Assembly: GCF_029714305.1 (NCBI RefSeq)
Contig: NZ_CP121647.1
Coordinates: forward strand, 6,530,501-6,594,500
DNA from: Bradyrhizobium sp. CB3481
GTDB taxonomy: Bacteria; Pseudomonadota; Alphaproteobacteria; Rhizobiales; Xanthobacteraceae
Reading direction: 5' to 3'
Length of the DNA: 64,000 nucleotides
Positions 1 to 6,529 of this stretch are shown one piece after another (position 1 is the first letter of the stretch; each line of letters starts with the position of its first letter). The notes under the pieces were generated by a model. It was given only the letters and a program-made list of their open reading frames with translations, was not told the origin of the DNA and searched no databases. Made by a program: the position numbers and the translations under genes.

Positions 1-389
1 GGCATCGGCGAGGACCAGCCCAAGACGCCGGCGCGGTTGCACATCGCATGCATACCGAACTTGCCGAACGCGATGCTTTCCATCTCGCGATAGGCCGGGT
101 GATATTCGACCCACTCCTCGTCGCGGCCATAGCCGTCGCGCGGATGCAGCACCGGCTGATGACGCTCGGCCTGGTCGGACAGGTCGTGCAGCCGGCCGCC
201 GGCGAGCTCCCCGAGCTCGTCAAGATGCGGCGCGAGATGTGCCAGCAGCGGCGCTTCCATGTAATGGGGCAGCAGATCGCGAAGGCTGCGGTCGAGCGAA
301 TAATAGTTCAACCCGCGGCAGGTCGGCGCCAGCGCTTTGGAGCGGCGCGCCGATGCGTCGCGGCTCGCCAGATCAACGTGAACCTTCAT
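1..389 (-). CDS. AidB-like acyl-CoA dehydrogenase, N-terminal part (runs off window)
   Basis: The leftward frame opens at ATG 387-389 behind GGGAGA and stays open to the window edge, giving the first 129 residues. The protein carries LLPHYMEAPLLAHLAPHLDE and then a segment with DGYGRDEEWVEYHPAYRE, which resembles the N-terminal domain of AidB/acyl-CoA dehydrogenase proteins that have an R-x-D-x-V-x-F/Y-HPAW/Y stretch. Members are FAD flavoproteins; some AidB proteins are linked to alkylation damage. The catalytic domain lies outside the window, so the substrate cannot be judged. It is divergent from a LysR regulator, which may control it. The family call is from recognition, with moderate confidence. 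Confidence 0.7.
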   Translation of the reverse strand, partial: MKVHVDLASRDASARRSKALAPTCRGLNYYSLDRSLRDLLPHYMEAPLLAHLAPHLDELGELAGGRLHDLSDQAERHQPVLHPRDGYGRDEEWVEYHPAYREMESIAFGKFGMHAMCNRAGVLGWSSPM

Positions 390-494
390 GGGCGTCTCCC
401 TCGGCTCGGCGGGCGCGGACAAGCCACGCCCTGCGGCACATGCCGGCCTAAGCCCTGGGGCGGATCGGCGCAAACGACTTCTTCGGCTGGCGGG

Positions 495-509
495 TTGAGC
501 CAGACTCAA
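495..509. promoter_or_regulatory. Candidate LysR-type operator (T-N11-A dyad)
   Basis: In the 183-bp gap between the divergent acyl-CoA dehydrogenase and lysR genes lies TTGAG-CCAGA-CTCAA, a perfect 5-bp interrupted dyad that contains a T-N11-A core (496 to 508). LysR regulators usually bind such dyads between themselves and a divergent target. The assignment is inference from position and shape. Confidence 0.4.
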
Positions 510-572
510 GGCCGGGGCCCCCCTTCCCCCGACCCGTTTGCCGGGCAATCCTTTTCCACTAGACTGAAGGCT

Positions 573-1520
573 ATGGCATCCCGACGACTTCCGCCGCTGC
601 ATGCGGTGCGCGCCTTCGAGGCCGCGGCGCGGCACCTTTCGATCACGCGTGCAGCGGATGAGCTGAACGTGACGGTCGGAGCTGTGAGCCGGCACGTCCG
701 CGCCCTCGAAGCGCGCATGGGGACCGCGCTGTTCCTGCGCGGCTCGCGCGGCCTGGTGCTCACTTCTGCCGGAAAAACCTTCGCCGAGTCCGCCCGCGAG
801 GCCCTGGACCGGATCGCGGATGCCGCCGACGGGCTGCGGCTGCGGCGCTTCCGGCGCCTGTCGGTCGGCGTCTACGGTTTCTTCGTCTCGCGCTTTCTGC
901 TGCCGATCTGGCCGACGCTGCACGCGGCCTATCCCGAGCTGGAAATCGACCTGCATACCAGCTCCAACCCGCTCGACCTGCTGCCCAGCCGCTTCGACGC
1001 GGTCATCGCAGTTTCCGACGGGCAGCCGCGTGCCGGGCTCGTCACCCATTCCGTGATGCCGATTGCGACCGTGCCGGTCTGCGCGCCGCAGTTCATCAAG
1101 AACGGCGCGGTCGATTTCGCATCCGTTCCGCTGCTGCATGCGCGGCCGCGGCCGGACGATTGGCGGCGCTGGCTCGATCACGCGCAATTCACCGACGTGC
1201 CGGTACAGGGCGGCAGCAGCTTTGAAAGCCTCAGCCTCACCATCGAGGCCGCGGCCGCCGGCATGGGCGTGGCGATCGCGATCGACGGCCTGCTCGCGCC
1301 AGATCTCAAGCGCGGCGATCTCGTGAAGGCCCATCCGACCGTTCGCCCGACCCGCCGGCAGTTCGTGCTCGAATACGAGCAGCGCATGGCTGACGATCCA
1401 GCGGTCACCGCTTTCGTCGCCTGGCTGAACGACGCGTGCCGGCAGCAGATGCCCAAACAGCCGGAGAAGCAGGCGCCGAAGAAGCCTGCGGTGAAGACCG
1501 GCGCGGAATATGCGCGCTGA
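573..1520 (+). CDS. LysR family transcriptional regulator (GcvA-like)
   Basis: A 315-residue protein starting at ATG 573. The frame is open further upstream, but homologues begin near the PPLHAVRAFEAAARHLSITR segment, so the longer forms are unlikely. Residues about 8-65 form the winged helix-turn-helix (AADELNVTVGAVSRHVRALE), and residues about 90-295 form the periplasmic-binding-protein-like effector domain. Family members activate or repress a neighbouring gene in response to a small ligand; GcvA-like members often lie divergent from their target, here the acyl-CoA dehydrogenase. The C-terminus has a Lys/Pro-rich tail of about 25 residues beyond the usual domain end. The effector is unknown. 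Confidence 0.9.
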   Translation: MASRRLPPLHAVRAFEAAARHLSITRAADELNVTVGAVSRHVRALEARMGTALFLRGSRGLVLTSAGKTFAESAREALDRIADAADGLRLRRFRRLSVGVYGFFVSRFLLPIWPTLHAAYPELEIDLHTSSNPLDLLPSRFDAVIAVSDGQPRAGLVTHSVMPIATVPVCAPQFIKNGAVDFASVPLLHARPRPDDWRRWLDHAQFTDVPVQGGSSFESLSLTIEAAAAGMGVAIAIDGLLAPDLKRGDLVKAHPTVRPTRRQFVLEYEQRMADDPAVTAFVAWLNDACRQQMPKQPEKQAPKKPAVKTGAEYAR

Positions 1521-1521
1521 G

Positions 1522-1701
1522 TTACTGCGGCGGCGCCTCGGAACTCGGCGATTTCACAACCCACACCAGGGCGATGGCAAGCACGCCGGTGCCGATGACC
1601 AGCCATTGCGAGGCCTGCCTGCCGGTGAGCGTATAGGCCAGCAGGAAGCACATGAACCACATTGCGACGACAGCTGGAATGGTGGAGCGAAGAGTTCGCA
1701 T
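1522..1701 (-). CDS. Small two-helix membrane protein, 59 aa
   Basis: A short leftward frame from ATG 1699-1701 to TAA 1522-1524. It encodes 59 residues with two strongly hydrophobic segments (about residues 7-24 and 32-48), separated by a short polar loop TGRQASQ, and ends in a Pro/Ser-rich tail. It is convergent with lysR: its stop begins one base after the lysR stop. No clear ribosome binding site is visible, which lowers confidence. A hairpin or operator-like dyad lies 18 bp upstream of the start. The family is not recognised; the prediction rests on the clean hydrophobic pattern. Confidence 0.55.
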   Translation of the reverse strand: MRTLRSTIPAVVAMWFMCFLLAYTLTGRQASQWLVIGTGVLAIALVWVVKSPSSEAPPQ

Positions 1702-1718
1702 GGACTGAGGCTGGAACT

Positions 1719-1741
1719 ACCTTTGATTGCAGATCAAAGGT
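1719..1741. promoter_or_regulatory. Perfect 9-bp inverted repeat upstream of the 59-aa gene
   Basis: ACCTTTGAT and ATCAAAGGT flank a 5-nt loop, TGCAG. The dyad sits 18 bp upstream of the small membrane protein start, in an AT-rich stretch unlike the surrounding coding DNA. It could be a regulator operator or a leader hairpin. No T-tract follows on either strand, so a terminator is less likely. Confidence 0.4.
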
Positions 1742-1971
1742 TATGTATAACAATACGTCAAGCGTTGAAACAGACTATCAAACACAATTTTCAGTTGACA
1801 ATACCTCTCCGAGATACTGAGCCTACTTGGAGTTTTTGCTCAAGCCGCATTTGAAAAATCTTCTTTGCAGCCCAACAGCGCTCTGACATAGACGCTCGCT
1901 CGCCACTGGCGTGAGCGCCGACGTGAACTATATCAGGGCTGCCATCACCACAGCATGCACCCACGTTTCCA

Positions 1972-2712
1972 TTGCTCAAACCGACAGCCATCTTCCTGTT
2001 GTTGATCTTCTTCCCGGTCGGCGTGTCGGCGGGGCGCTACTGGCTTGCGGAAAACAGGGGCAATTGGCAGACCGCGGACCGCTCGAGCGCCGGCCTTCTG
2101 CCGCTGCCGTCCCAGCATCCTGGCGCGATCATCCGCGTCTACGGCGCGCGCACCGTTCGATGGAAGGCGATATTCGCGATCCACACCTGGATCGTCGTCA
2201 AGGAAGAGAACGCGCCGACATACACACGTTACGACTACACGGCCTGGGGCGCGCCTGTCCGCACCAACGGCTTCGCCGCCGATGCGCGGTGGTTTGGTGC
2301 TGTTCCCGAAACCATTGCGGCCGTCGACGGCGCGGAAGCCAGCCGCCTGATCCCGAAAATCCGCCACGTCATCGAGAACTACAAATTCCGCGCCAATGGC
2401 GACTACAGCGCGTGGCCGGGACCGAACTCCAACACCTTTGTCCAGGCGGCGCTCGACGCCGTTCCCGAAATCAGGGTGGTGTTGCCGCCGACCGCCGTCG
2501 GAAAGGATTTTCCCTATCGCGGCGAATGGTTCGGGCTGACGCCGTCGGGCACCGGGGTGTTCGCCTCGCTTGGCGGCTATTTCGGCCTCACCCTCGGATG
2601 GGTCGAAGGTTTCGAGATCAACTTCCTCGGCGCGGTGGTGGGCTTCGACATTCGCCGCCCTGCGCTCAAGCTGCCGGGCCTCGGCCGGCTGGGGATGACC
2701 GCCGGGATCTAG
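1972..2712 (+). CDS. DUF3750 family protein
   Basis: A 246-residue protein. The only available start in this frame is TTG 1972; no ATG or GTG occurs between it and the upstream stop. Residues 5-20 form a hydrophobic signal or anchor segment (AIFLLLIFFPVGVSA), so export or membrane tethering is likely. The body, with SQHPGAIIRVYGARTVRWKA, HTWIVVKE and WPGPNSNTFVQAAL, matches DUF3750 proteins as I know them; their function is unknown. The histidine and the WPGPNSNTF segment are reminiscent of NlpC/P60-like folds, but this is only a suggestion. The gene ends in a CTAG shared with the convergent PLP-enzyme gene. Confidence 0.75.
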   Translation: MLKPTAIFLLLIFFPVGVSAGRYWLAENRGNWQTADRSSAGLLPLPSQHPGAIIRVYGARTVRWKAIFAIHTWIVVKEENAPTYTRYDYTAWGAPVRTNGFAADARWFGAVPETIAAVDGAEASRLIPKIRHVIENYKFRANGDYSAWPGPNSNTFVQAALDAVPEIRVVLPPTAVGKDFPYRGEWFGLTPSGTGVFASLGGYFGLTLGWVEGFEINFLGAVVGFDIRRPALKLPGLGRLGMTAGI

Positions 2713-4061
2713 CTGCGGGAGCCGCCTGCCCATTGGTGCGCCGACCACCACTTTGCAATCGCGTCGACAAGATCGTCCCAGATCGCAGTCGGAAGATCAG
2801 GCACTGCAATTCGCACGCTATAGCGGCCGGTTGTGGGATTGTGGAACCACTCCGTCGCGACAAAATCAAAGCCGAAGCTTCCCGCATGCTGGATCGGCAA
2901 GCCGGCTTCTGCCAGATCGCGACTCATTTTCGCAGCTGCGCATCTAGCTGACGCCTCGTCCAGCTTCTGCCGGGTGCTGAGCGTGAGATAGAGGCCGTGG
3001 ACGTAATGCAATTCGGCGGTCAGGCCCGGCAGCGCCGCCGCGAAATACCGGCTGGCTCGGCGGCCGTTGCGCAAGATCGCGGCGATCCGTTTATCCGTCA
3101 GCTCGCGATATAACGGCGTGCCGATGTAAGGCGGAAAATGCGCCGGCAGCGCGGCGCCGCCGAGCAGCCGAATGGCATTTCGCACTTCAGCCGGAAGCTC
3201 CTTGAGTTTCGATCCGCAAGAAACGTTCCTTTCCCAATCGACGAAAGTCACCGAGCCAAGCCGGCCGTATTCGGCCCCGAGCGAATCCAGTTTCGTATGG
3301 CTGCGCACCATGACGACGGGGATAGAAAACTCCTGCGCAAGTCCCAGCACGCGCCGGATACGGCCCGATCCGGTGGATAAGCAGGTCGTATCGAAAATCA
3401 GGAGATCGGGCGCCGCATCGATCTGGCGCAGCCCGGCATCGAATGCCGGAGCCGACGCGGAGGAATCCAGCAGCAGGACTCGTGGTGACGCCGATTTCGA
3501 AACGGCCGCCCCTGTACTGGAGCAGTTCAGCGTAATCATGCGGAAGCGCTCGACGTAGCCCTCAATGAGCTCCTGCGTCTCGCCATAAGCGCCCGGCAAA
3601 ACCAGAATGTCCGCCTTTCCGATCACGCCCGCCAGCGCGAGCAATAGTGCGGAGATCGCCGCCATGCCGGACGCCGTATAGACGGTATCGATCGCGCTGC
3701 CCTGAAGGTCGTAAAACGAGGGACCGCGCACATCGAGATCGGCGCGCTGATAGTCATATCTGAATGCAAAGGGACCGATGCGCCGCTGTCCCTGATGTGC
3801 CCATGCCGTCTCGGTAACGGTCCAATCATGAAGGGCGTGCTCGGCCTTGAGGGCCGCGGTGAGCTGAAACTTGTGCCTGATGACGTCGCTTACCGAGCGC
3901 GGACAGCTGAGCGGTAGAGGGTGGTGCAGGCAATCATTGATCAGCCTGAGTTCTCTGTGCTTGCGATGCAGATATGCTTCAACGTCCTCAGCGCAAATCT
4001 TCGTGGGGCGACCTTGCCCGCCTGCGGCAGGCGTCACTTCTGGGACGAACGCACCGACCAT
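2709..4061 (-). CDS. Fold-type I PLP-dependent enzyme, Cys/Met-metabolism-like, function unknown
   Basis: A 450-residue protein with the layout of fold-type I PLP enzymes. TASGMAA (129-135) fits the phosphate-binding loop, Asp224 in LLIFDTTCLSTGSG fits the aspartate that pairs with the pyridine nitrogen, and Lys257 in RSHTKLDSLG is the likely Schiff-base lysine (the SxTK context of cystathionine gamma-synthase relatives). An N-terminal region of about 110 residues precedes the core. The tyrosine-rich substrate loop typical of MetB/MetC is not evident, so the reaction is unknown. It overlaps the upstream DUF6894 gene by 28 bp and looks like the last gene of an EcfG-type operon. An internal start cannot be excluded. 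Confidence 0.7.
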   Translation of the reverse strand: MVGAFVPEVTPAAGGQGRPTKICAEDVEAYLHRKHRELRLINDCLHHPLPLSCPRSVSDVIRHKFQLTAALKAEHALHDWTVTETAWAHQGQRRIGPFAFRYDYQRADLDVRGPSFYDLQGSAIDTVYTASGMAAISALLLALAGVIGKADILVLPGAYGETQELIEGYVERFRMITLNCSSTGAAVSKSASPRVLLLDSSASAPAFDAGLRQIDAAPDLLIFDTTCLSTGSGRIRRVLGLAQEFSIPVVMVRSHTKLDSLGAEYGRLGSVTFVDWERNVSCGSKLKELPAEVRNAIRLLGGAALPAHFPPYIGTPLYRELTDKRIAAILRNGRRASRYFAAALPGLTAELHYVHGLYLTLSTRQKLDEASARCAAAKMSRDLAEAGLPIQHAGSFGFDFVATEWFHNPTTGRYSVRIAVPDLPTAIWDDLVDAIAKWWSAHQWAGGSRS

Positions 4062-4279
4062 CTCGGGATTGGCTCCAGCGGTGTGCGGTAGATTTCATTG
4101 TTGTTCTCGTCCACCACGCGGACGAAGCAATTTGTCGAACGCAACTCCGGCTTGAGAATGCGCAGCTCGCTCGCCAGCGCATCCGCGCGATCGGACGCAA
4201 CGGACAGATCCTCCAGGATCATGCCGCCCTGATTGTTCGGCTGGCCGTCGACCAGCAGGTCGAAATAATAGAAAGGCAT
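4034..4279 (-). CDS. DUF6894 family small protein (second of tandem pair)
   Basis: An 81-residue protein beginning MPFYYFDLLVDGQ and continuing GGMILEDLSVASDRADALASE. The N-terminal M-P/K-x-Y-F-D/R signature and a mid-protein acidic turn followed by an amphipathic helix are typical of the small DUF6894 proteins common in Bradyrhizobium; no function is established. Its ATG overlaps the TGA of the upstream paralogue as TGATG (4277-4281), so translation is probably coupled. Its 3' end overlaps the PLP-enzyme start by 28 bp, placing all three in one transcript. Confidence 0.8.
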   Translation of the reverse strand: MPFYYFDLLVDGQPNNQGGMILEDLSVASDRADALASELRILKPELRSTNCFVRVVDENNNEIYRTPLEPIPRWSVRSSQK

Positions 4280-4512
4280 CAGTGAAAACCCGAATGGCTC
4301 GTCAGCGCGATAGGTGCCTGGTAGAAGGCCGCTCCGCCCTCTTCCCGCACCGCTATCTGATTTCCGGGTTTCACAAAGTGAGGATGCTCACTCCCGATGC
4401 GGTGAGCGACAAAGCTGGCATGCTCCCTCGCCTCCTTTCGGGATTTGCATTGGTGCCCAAGGAAGTCCCTGGCGGAGACCTCCCCGATCAGGTCGAAATA
4501 ATATCTCTTCAT
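4279..4512 (-). CDS. DUF6894 family small protein (first of tandem pair)
   Basis: A 77-residue protein starting MKRYYFDLIGEVSARDFLG. The frame is open for 15 more codons upstream, but ATG 4512 matches where the family begins and its paralogues start. It shares the YYFDL opening with the next gene. An EcfG-type promoter ends 8 nt upstream, so the transcript would be leaderless or nearly so if this start is right, and only a weak GCAGGG resembles a ribosome binding site. It is likely a stress-induced small protein of unknown role; it leads the DUF6894-DUF6894-PLP operon. Confidence 0.75.
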   Translation of the reverse strand: MKRYYFDLIGEVSARDFLGHQCKSRKEAREHASFVAHRIGSEHPHFVKPGNQIAVREEGGAAFYQAPIALTSHSGFH

Positions 4513-4520
4513 GCCCTGCA

Positions 4521-4545
4521 AACGCCGGTCATTGCCGGGAGTTCC
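4521..4545 (-). promoter_or_regulatory. EcfG-type (general stress response) promoter, consensus match
   Basis: On the minus strand GGAAC (4541-4545) is followed after exactly 16 bp by CGTT (4521-4524). This equals the GGAAC-N16/17-CGTT consensus known for the alphaproteobacterial general-stress sigma factor EcfG. It lies directly upstream of the tandem DUF6894 genes. The match is read from sequence; activity is inferred. Confidence 0.6.
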
Positions 4546-4894
4546 TCGCTGCGCCACCCGCGTCAGAAGGGATGCTCCGCTTCGACGCCGAGGTTTTGCC
4601 AGCCTTCACCATTGCAAGTCACCGACATGTTCCGGGACACCGTATGGGTTGAACGCATCACGCGCCAGGGCATGCCTCCGATGAATCATGTCGCAAGGCC
4701 GCAACATCGCCGCTGTTCCTGAGGGGGAACAGCAATTAGGACTCCACGGCGCGCGATGCCTGGACCAGTATTACGGCTCAGATCGGCGGATCGAGCGTTT
4801 TCATTACCGAATCATTTTTGAGGCCCGGCCAAGCCACGGCACTGAGACACCGCACCCCCTTGCACTCGCCGCAAACGAAAAATAGGGAATTCAG
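4546..4894. other. Intergenic region without a convincing gene
   Basis: This separates the leftward DUF6894 operon from the rightward 67-aa gene. Short frames here lack family features or ribosome sites. It contains an 8-bp inverted repeat (GCTGTTCC 4712-4719 with GGAACAGC 4726-4733). Each arm carries a GGAAC box, but neither has CGTT at the right distance, so neither is called a promoter. Confidence 0.5.
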
Positions 4895-5098
4895 ATGACC
4901 TATTTTATTTTTGCCCGCGACGGCACCAGTCGCATCGTTTTGAAGCGCGAAAACCGGGACGCCGCCGAGAAGAAGGCGCGCGAGCTGACCGATCTGGGCT
5001 GGTTCGAGGTCAGGATTGAAGAAGAAGGGCAGACGGAAAGCCCGGCGTCGCCGAAGGAAGTGGCCTCGCAAGCGGAGGCGACGATCCAGGAGGCCTGA
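4895..5098 (+). CDS. Small hypothetical protein, 67 aa
   Basis: Starts MTYFIFARDGTSRIVLKREN behind AGGGAATTC about 7 nt from ATG 4895. The product is charged and probably soluble: an N-terminal beta-like stretch, then EKKARELTDLGWFEVRIEEE, then an acidic/Ala-rich tail. The Y-F-x-F start and size recall the small stress-protein families nearby, but I do not recognise a named family. It stands alone between the DUF6894 operon promoter region and tRNA-Pro. Confidence 0.65.
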   Translation: MTYFIFARDGTSRIVLKRENRDAAEKKARELTDLGWFEVRIEEEGQTESPASPKEVASQAEATIQEA

Positions 5099-5300
5099 AG
5101 GATATGCGTGGCCGCGGACAAGCCGGCTTCCGGAGGCAGGATCACCTAGACACAATCATAGATAGATCGCCGCGCGAAAGCACGGGTGCCGTTAGCACCG
5201 ACATTCCCTGCTCCCTTCGATTTCGAGAGTGGGATTCGCCAAGGCCCAGCCCCCTGCGCCGCGGGAACGCAGACCTGTATTCGGGTTTTTAAAGGGGATC

Positions 5301-5322
5301 GGCGGTTGACTCGGGAACCGCC
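5301..5322 (-). terminator. Hairpin downstream of tRNA-Pro, possible terminator
   Basis: GGCGGTT and AACCGCC form a perfect 7-bp stem with an 8-nt loop about 40 nt beyond the tRNA 3' end on the minus strand. Only a short mixed T/A run (TTTAAAAA) follows after several bases, so termination is plausible but weakly supported. Confidence 0.35.
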
Positions 5323-5363
5323 AGCAATCAGAAAAAGCCCTGAAATATGAACGGCAAGAGTAA

Positions 5364-5440
5364 TGGTCGGAGTGGCAGGATTCGAACCTGCGACCCCTGC
5401 GTCCCGAACGCAGTGCTCTACCGGGCTGAGCCACACTCCG
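5364..5440 (-). tRNA. tRNA-Pro (anticodon CGG)
   Basis: The minus strand folds as a full cloverleaf. The acceptor arm CGGAGTG pairs with CACTCCG, the anticodon stem CTGCG/CGCAG encloses TTCGGGA giving anticodon CGG, and the T arm has GCAGG-TTCGAAT-CCTGC. The discriminator is A, and CCA is encoded in the DNA (5364-5366 on the complement). It decodes the proline codon CCG, common in this GC-rich genome. Confidence 0.96.
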
Positions 5441-5509
5441 ACTTGGATGGCGGCTTATAGCCTTGGGTTTCGGCGACCGCAAGCAGCCCATTTAAGGAAA
5501 TTAATCACA

Positions 5510-6502
5510 GTGAATGTTGGCCTGAACACCCAGATTTTGCCTGCCGGCGAGGCCGCCGTGGCGGCCGCCGCCGACGCCCTTACCCAGGGCGGGCTGGTCG
5601 CGTTCCCGACCGAAACCGTCTACGGCCTCGGCGCCGACGCCACCAATCCGGCCGCGATCGCCCGTCTCTACCAGGCCAAGGGCCGGCCGGCCTTCAATCC
5701 GCTGATTGCCCATATCGGCGATATCGCGGCGGCGCGGAAGATCGCCTGTTTTGACGCGGCGGCAACCGCGCTCGGCGAGGCGTTCTGGCCCGGCCCGCTG
5801 ACACTGGTGCTGCCGAAGACGGAAGGCTGCGGCGTCGCCGATCTTGCCACTGCGGGCCTCGATACGGTCGCGGTCCGCATCCCGGCGCATGCGATCGCGC
5901 GCGACATCCTGCGCGTATTCGGCGGCCCGGTGGTGGCGCCGTCGGCGAATATCTCGGGCCACGTCTCGCCGACCACGGCGGCCCATGTGCACAGCGACCT
6001 TGCAGGCAGAATAGACCTGATCGTCGACGGCGGCGCGGTCGATGTCGGCGTCGAATCGACCATCATCGGCTGTTTTGACGCGCCGATGCTGCTCCGCCCC
6101 GGCGGCCTGCCGCGCGCCGAGATCGAGCGCGTGCTCGGCCGCACGCTGAAGCAACCGCCGAAGGATGCGGAAAACGACAGCGCCCAGCCGCTGGCACCGG
6201 GCATGCTGGCCTCGCACTACGCGCCCCGTGCCCGCGTGCGGCTCAATGCCGTCGCGGTCGAGACGGGCGAAGCATTGCTCGCGTTCGGCCTCGGAGCAAT
6301 TTCGGGAATTGACGCCGCCGCTGCCGTGATGAATCTGTCGGAGCGCGGCGATCTCAATGAGGCCGCAGCCAATCTGTTCGGGCATCTGCGCGCGCTTGAC
6401 GCCAAAGGCGTGCGCACCATTGCCGTGATGCCGATACCGGACGACGGATTGGGCGAAGCCATCAACGACCGGCTGCGCCGCGCGGCAGTCGGGCGAGAAT
6501 AA
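5510..6502 (+). CDS. tsaC: L-threonylcarbamoyladenylate synthase, Sua5/TsaC type
   Basis: A 330-residue protein that makes threonylcarbamoyl-AMP from threonine, bicarbonate and ATP, the first step of t6A37 modification of ANN-decoding tRNAs in the cytosol. The YrdC domain covers about residues 12-200 with FPTETVYGLGADA, KGRPAFNPL and the SANISG motif; the C-terminal Sua5 domain follows a PGMLASHYAPRA linker. This two-domain length is the Sua5 rather than the short TsaC form. The frame is open far upstream through the antisense of tRNA-Pro, but GTG 5510 with AAGGAA ten bases upstream is the credible start. Confidence 0.93.
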   Translation: MNVGLNTQILPAGEAAVAAAADALTQGGLVAFPTETVYGLGADATNPAAIARLYQAKGRPAFNPLIAHIGDIAAARKIACFDAAATALGEAFWPGPLTLVLPKTEGCGVADLATAGLDTVAVRIPAHAIARDILRVFGGPVVAPSANISGHVSPTTAAHVHSDLAGRIDLIVDGGAVDVGVESTIIGCFDAPMLLRPGGLPRAEIERVLGRTLKQPPKDAENDSAQPLAPGMLASHYAPRARVRLNAVAVETGEALLAFGLGAISGIDAAAAVMNLSERGDLNEAAANLFGHLRALDAKGVRTIAVMPIPDDGLGEAINDRLRRAAVGRE

Positions 6503-6529
6503 CGGGCGAGAATGAAAGAGAAGAAAATG

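Noticed and set aside
48..572. N-terminal extension of the LysR gene
   Set aside because: The open frame continues upstream but is antisense to the acyl-CoA dehydrogenase gene and unlike LysR N-termini.
4712..4733. Inverted repeat with GGAAC boxes as a divergent EcfG promoter pair
   Set aside because: CGTT is not found at 16-17 bp on either side; the nearest (CCTT) has one mismatch but is 200 bp from a gene.
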